From contig CACYHA010000016.1 in the NCBI GenBank assembly GCA_902774035.1, positions 64,798 through 97,153 on the forward strand: a DNA stretch of 32,356 nt, in the 5' to 3' direction. Position 1 is the first letter of the stretch, and every line of letters starts with the position of its first letter. The stretch is from Oscillospiraceae bacterium (GTDB lineage Bacteria > Bacillota > Clostridia > Oscillospirales > Acutalibacteraceae). A program made the translations under genes and the position numbers. Shown one piece after another: positions 1 to 7,248 of the stretch. The notes below the pieces were generated by a model. That model did no database searches, was not told the origin of the DNA, and saw nothing but the letters and a program-made list of their open reading frames with translations.

Positions 1-1
1 C

Positions 2-964
2 CAAGATGTGACGCTCAACGTCAGCATCAAGCACAGCTACAAGGACCCCGAGGATGCAAGCTCCTATGACGGCGACGCGATCAAGTCGGAAAAAGAGCTG
101 AATATCCTCTCCGGCAATATCACGGTGTCCGCGAACGACGACGGCATCAAGAGCGACCATGTGCTGAACATCGGCGCAGAAGGCACGGCCGGCCCGACGA
201 TCACGGTCACCAAAGCCGCCGAGGGCATCGAAGGTGCCGTGGTCAACGTCTACAGCGGCAGTGTCAGCGTGACGGCAACCGACGACGGCATCAACGCCGC
301 CAACGGCGATATTGCCGACTGCAGCAAAGACTTCAGCTATAACCAGTACGGCGGCTATGTCTTTATCAATGTGACGAACGGCGACGGCATCGATTCCAAC
401 GGCAGCGCAACCCTCGCCGGCGGCACGCTGGAGGTCTACGCGCCCTCCCAGGGCGACGGCGACCCGATCGACACGGAATACGGCTGCACGTTCAGCGGTG
501 CGACGGTGCTTGCGGTCGGCCACGCCATGATGCCACAAAGCTACAGCGGCACCTACGTCGCCTTCGGCGGCAGTGCCGGTTCGGGCTTCGGCGGCTTTTA
601 CGGCGGAGGTTCCGGCAGCAACATTGTCGCGGCCGGCAGCACGATCAAGATCACCGACGCAAGCGGCAACGCGCTGTACACGGCACAATCTGCAGCGCCG
701 CGGAACGCCGGCTATGTGGTGTTCGCAAGTCCTTCGCTCACTTCCGGCAGCACCTATAAACTGAACGGCAGCACAAGCGCGACGGCGCAGACTTCCTCCG
801 GCGGCCAGATGGGTCCCGGCGGGCAGCAGGCGGGCGGCCCGGGCAGCTTCCCGGGAGGATTCCCCGGCAGCAATTCCGATGGCGGCAGCGGATTTTTCAG
901 CTTCTTCCAAAACTTCTTCCAGCGCATTCTCGCGTTCTTCCGCAGCCTGTTCGGCATCGAATAA
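2..964 (+). CDS. Secreted carbohydrate-binding protein, Cthe_2159 (DUF4353) type, 5'-truncated
   Basis: The gene is cut by the window edge: the frame is open from base 2, so the start, any signal peptide and the first part are missing. About 320 residues are visible. They carry repeating beta-strand units built on motifs such as GDAIKSEKELNI, NDDGIKSDHVLNI, TDDGINAANGDI and NGDGIDSNGSATL. This is the pattern of the Cthe_2159 family, whose founding member from Clostridium thermocellum is a beta-helix that binds acidic plant polysaccharides. A Gly/Ser/Pro/Gln-rich linker follows (about residues 265-295), then an aromatic amphipathic tail, FFSFFQNFFQRILAFFRSLFG, at the extreme C-terminus. There is no LPXTG motif. 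An extracellular polysaccharide-binding role is inferred from the family; the precise ligand is not visible. A hairpin terminator lies about 140 bases downstream. Confidence 0.85.
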   Translation, partial: QDVTLNVSIKHSYKDPEDASSYDGDAIKSEKELNILSGNITVSANDDGIKSDHVLNIGAEGTAGPTITVTKAAEGIEGAVVNVYSGSVSVTATDDGINAANGDIADCSKDFSYNQYGGYVFINVTNGDGIDSNGSATLAGGTLEVYAPSQGDGDPIDTEYGCTFSGATVLAVGHAMMPQSYSGTYVAFGGSAGSGFGGFYGGGSGSNIVAAGSTIKITDASGNALYTAQSAAPRNAGYVVFASPSLTSGSTYKLNGSTSATAQTSSGGQMGPGGQQAGGPGSFPGGFPGSNSDGGSGFFSFFQNFFQRILAFFRSLFGIE

Positions 965-1105
965 CGCAGACAGTTTTCCTCTCCTCTTTTTGTGGGGCGG
1001 CGCCGAGACTTCGGCTTTCGGCGTCGTTCGTTCTGTATAATCCGGGGATTCATTGCGGGAGCAGTCACGGCGGGTCAAGGTGTACGGATCAAGAAAAAAA
1101 CTGCA

Positions 1106-1144
1106 GGACATGTGAGCCTTTCAAGGTTCGCGTGTCCCTTTTTT
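1106..1144 (+). terminator. Intrinsic terminator
   Basis: A 13-bp stem, allowing three G-T pairs, starts with GGACA (1106-1110) and closes with TGTCC (1133-1137). The loop is TTTCAA and six T follow at 1139-1144. A run of A at 1094-1100 precedes the stem, so it could also stop minus-strand transcripts that pass the tRNA. It probably ends the upstream carbohydrate-binding gene. Confidence 0.75.
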
Positions 1145-1305
1145 ATGCGTAAAATATGATTTGATTTTTTTAAAACCGGTCATCAGGCGCGTCCTGCCCA
1201 CAGCAACATTTCCACCGCATCGAATCTCTTCACGCAGATTGATTTCAATTTCAAAGGGAAAACAGCGAATGCCATTGTCGGACGAATTCCGGCCTGAAGA
1301 AGCAA

Positions 1306-1334
1306 TTCCCGAAACGCAGGATACGTTTCGGGAA
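1306..1334 (-). terminator. Hairpin downstream of tRNA-Leu, probable terminator
   Basis: An 11-bp perfect inverted repeat, TTCCCGAAACG and CGTTTCGGGAA, with a 7-base loop lies just past the 3' end of the tRNA. Read on the minus strand it is followed by TTGCTTCTT, an imperfect T-run, so it fits a tRNA terminator of moderate strength. Confidence 0.5.
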
Positions 1335-1341
1335 AAAGCGA

Positions 1342-1428
1342 TGGTGCCGGTGACCGGGCTCGAACCGGTACTCTGTTGCCAGAACGGGATTTTAAGTCCC
1401 GGGTGTCTGCCAATTCCACCACACCGGC
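1342..1428 (-). tRNA. tRNA-Leu (anticodon UAA)
   Basis: On the minus strand the sequence folds as a class II tRNA of 87 nt including an encoded CCA. The acceptor stem is GCCGGTG with CACCGGC. The anticodon stem-loop is CGGGA-CTTAAAA-TCCCG, giving anticodon TAA. The long variable arm TTCTGGCAACAGAGT is typical of leucine tRNAs. The T arm is CCGGTTCGAGCCCGG. The discriminator is A, followed by CCA. A consensus promoter lies about 20 bases upstream. Confidence 0.97.
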
Positions 1429-1447
1429 TGATTATTTGTTCCCGTTG

Positions 1448-1476
1448 ATTATATCGCTTTCCCGGCCGCTTGTCAA
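1448..1476 (-). promoter_or_regulatory. Consensus housekeeping promoter for tRNA-Leu
   Basis: On the minus strand TTGACA (1476-1471) and TATAAT (1453-1448) are separated by exactly 17 bases. Both hexamers match the vegetative sigma consensus perfectly, as expected for a strongly expressed tRNA. The mature tRNA begins 20 bases after the -10 box. Confidence 0.9.
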
Positions 1477-1517
1477 CCCTTTTTCCGGGGTTTCGTGCAA
1501 AGGCTCGTCCGCTTCCG

Positions 1518-1546
1518 GCATAACAGCGTCCCCGTGTGCATACACT
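1518..1546 (+). promoter_or_regulatory. Candidate sigma-E-type sporulation promoter
   Basis: GCATAAC (1518-1524), 14 bases, then CATACACT (1539-1546) fits the sigma-E consensus of Bacillus and Clostridia (KMATATT, N14, CATACANT) at 6 of 7 and 8 of 8 positions. It is placed correctly, about 30 bases before the ATG of the SipL-like gene, and sipL belongs to the mother-cell sigma-E programme in Clostridioides difficile. The assignment rests on motif and context only. Confidence 0.55.
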
Positions 1547-1577
1547 GAACTGAAATGCAAACAAAGGAGATGTCGGT

Positions 1578-3107
1578 ATGGAGCTTGCTCTGAAAAAGGA
1601 AACGGTGGCTTATTGCGGGTGCGTGTTTGAAAAAAGCGTAAAGCAAAATCTGGATCTCGGGTGGAACCTGCCCGATTACTGCGCGGATATCCAGCGCATC
1701 CTGTGCTGCACGGTCATGCCGTGCGTCAGCGGGGTCTCGGTCGGCGGGGGCCGGGCGAGCGCGGTCGGGGAGATCCGCGTGCGGCTGATCTATCTGAACG
1801 ACAAGGGCCGCATCGATACGTTCTTTGAGACAGCGGAGCTGTCTGCGGCGGCCGAACTGAGCGCCGGGGCGCAGGATGCCCAGATGCTTGCGCTTGCGGC
1901 GGTGGACTATGCGAATCCCCGTGCGGCAAGTGCGCGGCGTTTTACGCTCAGCGGTGCGGTGAGCGTGCTGTTCCGCGCGTTTCGGCGTGAGACACGAACG
2001 CTGCTGTGCGGCGTTGAAAACGGCGGCGGCCAGACGAAATGCGCCGAGGTGCCGTGTCTGAGTCTGCTTTCCTGTGTGGAAAAAACCTTCGACCTATCCG
2101 AAACGCTGGAGCTTCCCGAACAGGTGCGGCCGATGGAAAAGCTGCTGCGCGTTTCGGGAACGCTTCGAAAGGATTCGTTGAAAGCCGTGTGCGGAAAGCT
2201 GCTGCTGCGCGGCGAACTCGCCGTGGAGCTTGTCTATCTTTCCGGCGGCGACACACAGGAGCTTCAGCGCTATGAGCACCGGATGCCCATCAGCCAGATC
2301 ATCGAAGTGCCGGATCTGACGGAGGAGGCGCTGTGCGAGGTCAATCTGCGGCTGCAATGTCTGCGTGTGAGCCCGCGCGCGGATTCCACGGGCGCGCTGC
2401 GGCTGGCGGACATTCAGTCGCAGATCAGCGCCTTCGTCAAAGCCTTTGAAAAAAGAACGCAAACCGTTGTGACGGATTGTTATGCGACTCAGCTTCCTTT
2501 GCTTGCCTCTTATGGCGAGGTGCCTTTCTGCAATTATCTGCAAACGGTCGATCAGACGCTGCAGCTTCGCGCTGTGCTGGAGCCGGGAGACGCCGCGCCG
2601 ACGCAGGCGGAAGACGTGTCCGCGCAGGTTTGCGGCTGCTCGGTGCTGTCTTCGCCCGAGGGCTTTGCGGCAGCGGGGGAGATGACAGTTCGCCTGCTTT
2701 GCCGAACGAAGGACGGCGGATATGTCCATCTGGAGCGCAGCGTGGAAGTGCGGCAAGCGCTTTCGCTTGGGCAAACGGGGCAGGAGATCACCGGAACGCT
2801 GCAATGTGTGCCGCAGGAGGCCGAGGCGCAGGTGCGTGCCGACGGAAAGCTGGAGCTGACGCTGAACTGCCGCCTGCAGGGCGAGCTTTATACGGCGCAG
2901 ACGCAAACCGTCTGCGTGGACGCCGCCGAGGATCCGTCCGGCGAATCCGGCCGCAGAAGCGCGCTCACGCTGTATTTCGCGCGGCAGGACGAACCGCTTT
3001 GGGACATTGCGAAGCATTATCGCACCTCGGTCGCGGCGCTGCGCGAGGAAAACGCGCTCGAGGGCGACAAGGTCCCGGAGGAACGCATTCTGTTTGTGAC
3101 GGCGTAA
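1578..3107 (+). CDS. SipL-like SPOCS (DUF3794) protein with C-terminal LysM
   Basis: This 509-residue protein has the length and layout of clostridial SipL: repeated SPOCS/DUF3794 modules over about residues 1-450, then a LysM domain at about 463-507 (LTLYFARQDEPLWDIAKHYR onward). There is no signal peptide, as expected for a protein made in the mother cell. In C. difficile, SipL uses its LysM domain to bind the ATPase SpoIVA and is needed for coat encasement of the forespore. The start is an ATG with AAAGGAGA eight bases upstream. A sigma-E-like promoter lies just before it, which supports a sporulation role. Clostridia can encode several DUF3794/LysM paralogues, so orthology to SipL itself is likely but not proven. 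It is transcribed alone and followed by a hairpin in a repeat. Confidence 0.85.
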   Translation: MELALKKETVAYCGCVFEKSVKQNLDLGWNLPDYCADIQRILCCTVMPCVSGVSVGGGRASAVGEIRVRLIYLNDKGRIDTFFETAELSAAAELSAGAQDAQMLALAAVDYANPRAASARRFTLSGAVSVLFRAFRRETRTLLCGVENGGGQTKCAEVPCLSLLSCVEKTFDLSETLELPEQVRPMEKLLRVSGTLRKDSLKAVCGKLLLRGELAVELVYLSGGDTQELQRYEHRMPISQIIEVPDLTEEALCEVNLRLQCLRVSPRADSTGALRLADIQSQISAFVKAFEKRTQTVVTDCYATQLPLLASYGEVPFCNYLQTVDQTLQLRAVLEPGDAAPTQAEDVSAQVCGCSVLSSPEGFAAAGEMTVRLLCRTKDGGYVHLERSVEVRQALSLGQTGQEITGTLQCVPQEAEAQVRADGKLELTLNCRLQGELYTAQTQTVCVDAAEDPSGESGRRSALTLYFARQDEPLWDIAKHYRTSVAALREENALEGDKVPEERILFVTA

Positions 3108-3119
3108 GGGATCCGCACA

Positions 3120-3269
3120 GAAAAAACGTCGAGTCAAAGCAAATAATCTTACTTTTCTTGAAAAAAATATAATATAAAGGAAAGAAAGCGCTGAAATCAC
3201 AGAATCACTCTGTGGAAAGCGCTTTCTCTTTCGGTTGCTTTGACGTTTTTCGCGAAATGTAACAGCCCC
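3120..3269 (-). repeat. Short interspersed repeat, copy B of a MITE-like element
   Basis: The reverse complement of this segment matches 18865-19006. The end GGGGCTGTTACATTTCGCG through CAAAGC is identical at 31 of 33 positions, the other end (GCTTTGACTCGACG plus TTTTTTC) at 21 of 21, and the central hairpin is shared. Its own ends are imperfect inverted repeats (GAAAAACGTCAAAGC and GCTTTGACTCGACGTTTTTTC). It fills the gap between two convergent genes. Compared with copy A it lacks the distal 69 bases and so one outer terminal repeat. Confidence 0.8.
3184..3232. terminator. Hairpin inside the repeat, possible bidirectional terminator
   Basis: GAAAGCGCT (3184-3192) pairs with AGCGCTTTC (3218-3226). 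An inner stem, CACAGA with TCTGTG, is separated by a small internal loop. On the plus strand it is followed by TCTCTTTC and on the minus strand by CTTTCCTTTATATT. It lies between the ends of the SipL-like gene and the DUF1294 gene, so it may stop both. Confidence 0.5.
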
Positions 3270-3295
3270 GTTTCTCTTCGAACGATTGAATGATC

Positions 3296-3589
3296 TCAAG
3301 CCGGTTGTTTCAGCAGGATGAACACCGCGACCGCCAGCGCGATCTGCAGCAAAATGATCGCCGGAAGCCCCAGCATGAAGCGCTTGTGCAGCGTCTTGTG
3401 GCGGATGATGCGCATGGTGCAGTATTCGCCGATGCTGCCGCCCAGAAGCGCGGCGAGAAACAGCGCTTTTTCCGGAATGCGGCGGCGCTGCCGGATGCTG
3501 CGGCGCTTGTCGCTGACCGTGAGGATCACGGCAAGGAGATTGACTGCCGTCAGATACGCGCCGAGGACGTAAAGCCATAGCTTATCCAC
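3296..3589 (-). CDS. DUF1294 family small membrane protein
   Basis: This 97-residue protein has hydrophobic segments at about 5-23, 42-55 and 75-92, consistent with three membrane passes. Between them lie a basic stretch (DKRRSIRQRRRIPE) and the family-typical LLGGSIGEYCTMRIIRHKT. This matches the DUF1294 family, which has no established function. The start is GTG within CGTGGATAA, so it overlaps the end of the upstream zinc-ribbon gene by 8 bases and is probably translationally coupled to it; no in-frame ATG lies nearby. The two genes form a minus-strand operon driven by the promoter at 3897-3925. Confidence 0.85.
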   Translation of the reverse strand: MDKLWLYVLGAYLTAVNLLAVILTVSDKRRSIRQRRRIPEKALFLAALLGGSIGEYCTMRIIRHKTLHKRFMLGLPAIILLQIALAVAVFILLKQPA

Positions 3590-3866
3590 GGCCGTTCACC
3601 AGAATGCGCAGATCGCCGGGTTCGAGCGTGCAGACCGTTCCGATGCTTTTTTGCTCGATGTAGTTGTCGTTCACGGAAAACACCGCGGCGCATTTCGGAC
3701 AGACGGCAAAGCCGCTGTCGCGCTTCTTTTTGAGCAGGGAGACCGCAGAACGGTCGCTGTTGACAAAGAGCTGCAGCGCGGTCGCTTTGTTGCAGCAGGG
3801 GCAAAGCAGGACGTTGCTTTCGCCCAGCGGCTCGGTTTTCAGGTTTTCGATGGAACGAATGGCCAT
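3582..3866 (-). CDS. Small zinc-ribbon-like protein, function unknown
   Basis: This 94-residue soluble protein has CPCC at residues 22-25 and CPKC at 56-59. Two such cysteine knuckles about 30 residues apart are what a zinc ribbon needs. Between them is a Lys-rich stretch (SLLKKKRDSG). No catalytic motif is visible and I do not recognise a named family. I chose the ATG at 3866 because AAAGGAG sits eight bases before it. The GTG nine bases further upstream would lie inside that ribosome-binding site. It is the first gene of the operon with the DUF1294 protein. A nucleic-acid or metal-binding role is only a guess from the cysteine pattern. Confidence 0.75.
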   Translation of the reverse strand: MAIRSIENLKTEPLGESNVLLCPCCNKATALQLFVNSDRSAVSLLKKKRDSGFAVCPKCAAVFSVNDNYIEQKSIGTVCTLEPGDLRILVNGRG

Positions 3867-3896
3867 TGCGGACACTCCTTTGTTTTCGTTGTTTTA

Positions 3897-3925
3897 ATAG
3901 TACCCTTTTTTATCTGAATTGTCAA
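3897..3925 (-). promoter_or_regulatory. Promoter of the zinc-ribbon/DUF1294 operon
   Basis: On the minus strand TTGACA (3925-3920), a 17-base spacer and TACTAT (3902-3897) form a near-consensus vegetative promoter, about 30 bases upstream of the chosen ATG. It lies in the short divergent gap to the GHL10 lipoprotein gene. Confidence 0.8.
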
Positions 3926-3939
3926 GCGTGGAGGAAGCC

Positions 3940-5196
3940 ATGAAACGTATTTTTCTTTTGGCCGTTTTGCTGCTTTTGCTGCTGTGCGGCTGTACGGTGC
4001 AGGTGCATTTTGCGGGTGAGGCGCAGCCCTTGCCGGAAACCGTGTCGGCCTCGGGGGAGGAGGCGTCGTCTTCTTCGCCGACGACCCTTTTGCAGCCGGA
4101 AGCCGAAAAAGAGGAGATCCGCGCCGTCTGGGTGTCATTTTCCGAGCTGAATCCCGAAAAGACGCGCGATGAGGCCGCGTTCCGCCGCCGGGTGCGTCAG
4201 CTTCTTGCGCCGATGCAGACCCTTTCGGTCACGGACATTTTTTTGCACGTGCGTCCCTTTGCGGATTCCATCTGCCCTTCGGCGTTGTTTGCGTCTTCTT
4301 CTGCGGTCGTTTCCCGGCGCGGCGATTCGCTGCCGTTTGATTGCGCGGCGGTCTTTCTTTCGGAAGCGGAAAAGGCCGGAGCGCGTGTCCACGCCTGGAT
4401 CAACCCCTACCGCGTGAGCGCGAAAACAGGCGACGTTTCGGCGTTTGCCGAAGATCCTGCCGTCGGGGCGCTGCTGAAAAAGAAGGGGCCGCCCTGTGTC
4501 CTTGCCTGGAACGGCGGCGTGTATCTTGACCCGGCGAGCGCGGATGTGCAAACGCTGATCGTGCAGGGCGCGCGGGAACTGCTGGAGCATTATGCTTTCG
4601 CCGGGGTTCACATCGACGACTATTTTTATCCGACCGACGATGCTGCCTTCGATGCGGAAAGCTACAAAGCCTACCTTGCAAGCGGCGGCACCGACGATCT
4701 TTTCGCGTTCCGCAGAGAAAACGTCTGCCGTCTGCTGCGATCGCTTTATGCGGCGGTGAAATCCTTCGGCGCGGAGAAGATCTTTTCCGTCAGCCCTGCG
4801 GCGGATATCGAAAGAAACGAAAACGTCCTGTTTGCCGACGTGAAACGCTGGGCCTGCGAGGACGGCTTTTGCGACTGGCTGATCCCGCAGATCTATTTCG
4901 GCTTTGCCAACGAGACCCGCCCGTTCGAAGACTGCGCGGCGCAGTGGAGAACGCTTTGCGGCGGCCGGAACGTGCGCCTGCTCGGAGGGCTTGCAGCCTA
5001 TAAGATCGGCCGGGACGACCTGTTCGCGGGTTCGGGACGCGGCGAATGGAAAACGGACGCCGCCATCCTCAAACATCAGGTTTTGACCCTGCGAAGCCTC
5101 GGCTATGACGGCTTTGCGCTGTTTTCGGCGTCATTTTTGAATTTTGATAAAAAACTTTCCGCAAAGGTGTTAAAAAATCTGAAAGATGTGTTATAA
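3940..5196 (+). CDS. Lipoprotein of the GHL10 (DUF187) glycosidase-like family
   Basis: The 418-residue product starts with a lipoprotein signal peptide (MKRIFLLAVLLLLLLCGC) with the lipidation cysteine at residue 18. A low-complexity Ser/Glu linker follows. The rest matches the GHL10 family (glycosyl-hydrolase-like 10, DUF187), a TIM-barrel group related to glycoside hydrolases. Its blocks are IRAVWVSFSELNP, ARVHAWINPYRVS, FAGVHIDDYFYPT and DWLIPQIYF, and the conserved Asp pair in HIDDYFY is present. It is presumably anchored to the outer face of the membrane and acts on cell-wall or environmental glycans; the substrate is not known. I chose the ATG at 3940 because GGAGGA precedes it by about six bases and it begins the signal peptide. 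Thirty-four bases later comes the cell-wall amidase gene, a plausible functional partner. Confidence 0.85.
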   Translation: MKRIFLLAVLLLLLLCGCTVQVHFAGEAQPLPETVSASGEEASSSSPTTLLQPEAEKEEIRAVWVSFSELNPEKTRDEAAFRRRVRQLLAPMQTLSVTDIFLHVRPFADSICPSALFASSSAVVSRRGDSLPFDCAAVFLSEAEKAGARVHAWINPYRVSAKTGDVSAFAEDPAVGALLKKKGPPCVLAWNGGVYLDPASADVQTLIVQGARELLEHYAFAGVHIDDYFYPTDDAAFDAESYKAYLASGGTDDLFAFRRENVCRLLRSLYAAVKSFGAEKIFSVSPAADIERNENVLFADVKRWACEDGFCDWLIPQIYFGFANETRPFEDCAAQWRTLCGGRNVRLLGGLAAYKIGRDDLFAGSGRGEWKTDAAILKHQVLTLRSLGYDGFALFSASFLNFDKKLSAKVLKNLKDVL

Positions 5197-5197
5197 T
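5169..5197 (+). promoter_or_regulatory. Candidate extended -10 promoter for the amidase gene
   Basis: TATAAT (5192-5197) is preceded by TGT, giving an extended -10 (TGTTATAAT). The -35 is weak (GTTAAA, 17-base spacing). The box overlaps the TTATAA that ends the GHL10 gene and lies 33 bases before the amidase ATG, so the amidase may have its own promoter besides read-through. Confidence 0.5.
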
Positions 5198-5230
5198 ACC
5201 CTTGATTCCGACCGATCACAGGGGGCTTCC

Positions 5231-6952
5231 ATGAAAAAAAGATTGCTCTATCTCGGCGGCGCGGCGGTGCTGCTGCTCTGCGCCGTCACGCTGGTTCTGG
5301 TTCTGACGCCTCTCGGCGCAAGCCTGTTTTCCAAGCCGTCCGGCGGACTGATCTTTTCGGTGGAGCCTGCCGGTATGCTCTCTGCTCGGGCAGGGGAACA
5401 GGCTGCCGTGCGCATCACTGCAGCAAAGGACGCTGCGGTCACTGTGCGTCTGGGAACAGACGAGATCCCGGCCGAACGGAAGCAGACCGTCGGAGACGAC
5501 GCGGCGGTTTTCGAGGCGGTTGTGACGTTCCCGCAGGAGCAGACCGCCCTCGCGCTGCTGGACAAGCTGACCGTCACGGCGCGAAAGGGCGGCAAAACGC
5601 AGACTGCCGACGGGCCGCGTGTCGTGCTCTATGCCGAAGAGATGACCACCGAACTGCCTTCCGTCGGCAATCAGATCCCGGACAGCCCGGCAGACGTCAC
5701 GCAGGGCGGCGCTTATTCCGAGATCGATGATTTTGACACACAGGCCGTGCAGGTGCCGCTTGCCCGGAACGGACAGCTCTGCATGGTCACGGGCGGCTAT
5801 GCCGACACCTGGAACGCCGACCCGAACGACGACACCTTTTTCCCGTTTCAGACCACGCTTGCGCCCGGAACGATCGACTTTGCCGTCGGCCAGTCCCAGG
5901 TCTACGACCCGGACGGCGACGATCTGCGCTCATTCTATATCCTGTCTTCCGGCCGCAAGGTGCGCACCGAGGCGGTTCAGCTTCTCGGCGGCGTGATGCC
6001 GAATTCCAACGCGCTGCGCGTGCTTTTGTGCGAAGCGCAGAACGGCGCGCTGGTGCTGCGGCTGCAAACGAGCTGGAACGTGCCCTATGATTTCAGCTTC
6101 GGCCCCCAGGATTACTACGCGGCCAACAGCGAAAAATTCAACGTCTCCGCTTTCACGGCAAGCGCGATCGCCTTCACGTTTCATTATACCACCGCCGCTT
6201 CCGGCAATGTCAACGCCGCGGGCAGCGATGTGATCTCCGGCGGCGCGTGGAGCCTCGATCCGGAAAAGCAGACCGCCACTTTGACCCTTGCTTTGCGCGA
6301 GGCCGGGAAATACTACGGCTATGTTCTGCGTTATGAGACGGAAGGAACGCTGACGCTCACGATCCGCAAGCGGCCGAAAGCCCTTTCCGGCGCGGTCGTG
6401 ATGCTCGATCCGGGTCACGGCGGCGTGGATTCCGGCGCCCTCGGCTTTTCCGGAGCAGTGCAGGAATCCCAGGTCAACTTCGCCCTTGCCGTGGCGATCA
6501 AAAACGCGCTGGAGCGCCGGGGCGCAACCGTCTGGTTCACCCGCACGTCCGACGTATATATGAGCCTTGAGGAGCGCAAGACCTTTGCCCGCTCCGTTCA
6601 GCCCGACGTTTTTCTCAGCATCCACTGCAATGCGGCGGAAAACCCCGACCGCTACGGCACGGCCGTCTATTATTACCGCCCGATGTCCTTCCCGCTGGCT
6701 GACGCGCTGCACACCCGGCTTTCCGCGCTGTTTCGCAGCGCCTTTTACGCCGGAACGTCAAAAAGTGCCCGCACGGGGCACGGCGTCGTTTTTCATCCCT
6801 TCAGCGTCACCCGGCTGGAGGAGTGCCCCGGCGTGCTGATCGAAACGGCCTTCATCACCAACAATGACGACTGTCTGCTGCTGTTGGACGCGGCGAACCG
6901 CGACAAAATCGCAGAGGCCGTCGCCGACGGATTGGAAGACTATTTCGGCTGA
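5231..6952 (+). CDS. N-acetylmuramoyl-L-alanine amidase (Amidase_3) with large N-terminal region
   Basis: The 573-residue protein has an N-terminal membrane anchor or signal (residues 1-29), then about 360 residues that I do not recognise, then a zinc amidase domain of the Amidase_3/CwlD-AmiC type. The zinc and catalytic residues are in place: His396 in LDPGHGG, Glu412 in VQESQVN, His465 in LSIHCNA and Glu538 in LIETAFITN. The enzyme should cut the bond between N-acetylmuramic acid and the stem peptide outside the membrane. I chose the ATG at 5231, preceded by AGGGGG, because an earlier in-frame ATG at 5186 overlaps the previous gene and lies before the likely promoter. The N-terminal part contains beta-rich stretches and acidic turns such as NADPNDDTF and DPDGDD, so it may be a wall-binding region. 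A role in growth, spore cortex or germination cannot be decided. Confidence 0.87.
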   Translation: MKKRLLYLGGAAVLLLCAVTLVLVLTPLGASLFSKPSGGLIFSVEPAGMLSARAGEQAAVRITAAKDAAVTVRLGTDEIPAERKQTVGDDAAVFEAVVTFPQEQTALALLDKLTVTARKGGKTQTADGPRVVLYAEEMTTELPSVGNQIPDSPADVTQGGAYSEIDDFDTQAVQVPLARNGQLCMVTGGYADTWNADPNDDTFFPFQTTLAPGTIDFAVGQSQVYDPDGDDLRSFYILSSGRKVRTEAVQLLGGVMPNSNALRVLLCEAQNGALVLRLQTSWNVPYDFSFGPQDYYAANSEKFNVSAFTASAIAFTFHYTTAASGNVNAAGSDVISGGAWSLDPEKQTATLTLALREAGKYYGYVLRYETEGTLTLTIRKRPKALSGAVVMLDPGHGGVDSGALGFSGAVQESQVNFALAVAIKNALERRGATVWFTRTSDVYMSLEERKTFARSVQPDVFLSIHCNAAENPDRYGTAVYYYRPMSFPLADALHTRLSALFRSAFYAGTSKSARTGHGVVFHPFSVTRLEECPGVLIETAFITNNDDCLLLLDAANRDKIAEAVADGLEDYFG

Positions 6953-6953
6953 G

Positions 6954-7217
6954 CTATCGCAGGATCAGCTTGCAGACAAGCAGCGTCACCACGCCGGAGA
7001 TTCCGGCAACGGCGCTTGTGCCGAGCGTGGCCGGATTGATCGCCAGATCCGTGCCCGTGAACTGCGAGAGAAAATGCACCGCGAAGAGGGCCGCGACCCC
7101 GGACAGCGCGGAAAGGCCGAAGGCGCGGAAAAACTTTCCGCTGCGGCCCATGGCGAGCAGCATAAGCGCGCCGAACGCGCAGGCGAGCACGGCCATCGCC
7201 GTGTTTTGAATCCCCAA
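6954..7217 (-). CDS. bofA: BofA-family pro-sigma-K processing inhibitor
   Basis: The 87-residue protein has two hydrophobic segments and the BofA pattern: GRSGKFFRAFGLSALSGVAA, then NPATLGTSAVAGISGVVTLL. In Bacillus, BofA sits in the membrane around the forespore and holds back the SpoIVFB protease that activates sigma-K; many Clostridia keep a homologue. The start is ambiguous. GGAGG at 7229-7225 is one base before an ATG at 7223, too close to serve it, but seven bases before an in-frame TTG at 7217, so I prefer the TTG. The ATG would add two residues. A sigma-E-like promoter lies upstream. The stop is one base from the end of the convergent amidase gene. Confidence 0.8.
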   Translation of the reverse strand: MGIQNTAMAVLACAFGALMLLAMGRSGKFFRAFGLSALSGVAALFAVHFLSQFTGTDLAINPATLGTSAVAGISGVVTLLVCKLILR

Positions 7218-7248
7218 AACCATTCCTCCAAAAAAAGCATCTATCCTA

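Larger units (their letters stand above)
965..1341. other. Intergenic region without a protein gene
   Basis: Between the carbohydrate-binding gene and the tRNA I see only the hairpins listed separately at 1106-1144 and 1306-1334. Short open frames here have no convincing ribosome-binding site or recognisable product. The weak hairpin around 1000-1025 lacks a T-run directly after it. Confidence 0.6.

Noticed and set aside
990-1035. Second terminator just after the first gene
   Set aside because: The CGCCGA/TCGGCG stem is only six pairs with a long loop and has no T-run after it; the hairpin at 1106 is far better.
1121-1564. Open frames on both strands across the tRNA-Leu
   Set aside because: They read through a clear tRNA and its promoter; their products match nothing recognisable.
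2094-3578. Long minus-strand open frame opposite the SipL-like gene
   Set aside because: Arg/Gln/His-rich composition typical of an antisense frame. It crosses the repeat and the DUF1294 gene and has no ribosome-binding site or family.
3870-3920. Vegetative promoter for the GHL10 lipoprotein gene
   Set aside because: Only a poor pair (TTGTTT and TATCTG, 16 bases apart) can be found; not strong enough to report.
4135-5076. Minus-strand open frame opposite the GHL10 gene
   Set aside because: Antisense shadow of a well-supported gene with a signal peptide and family motifs; no start signal.
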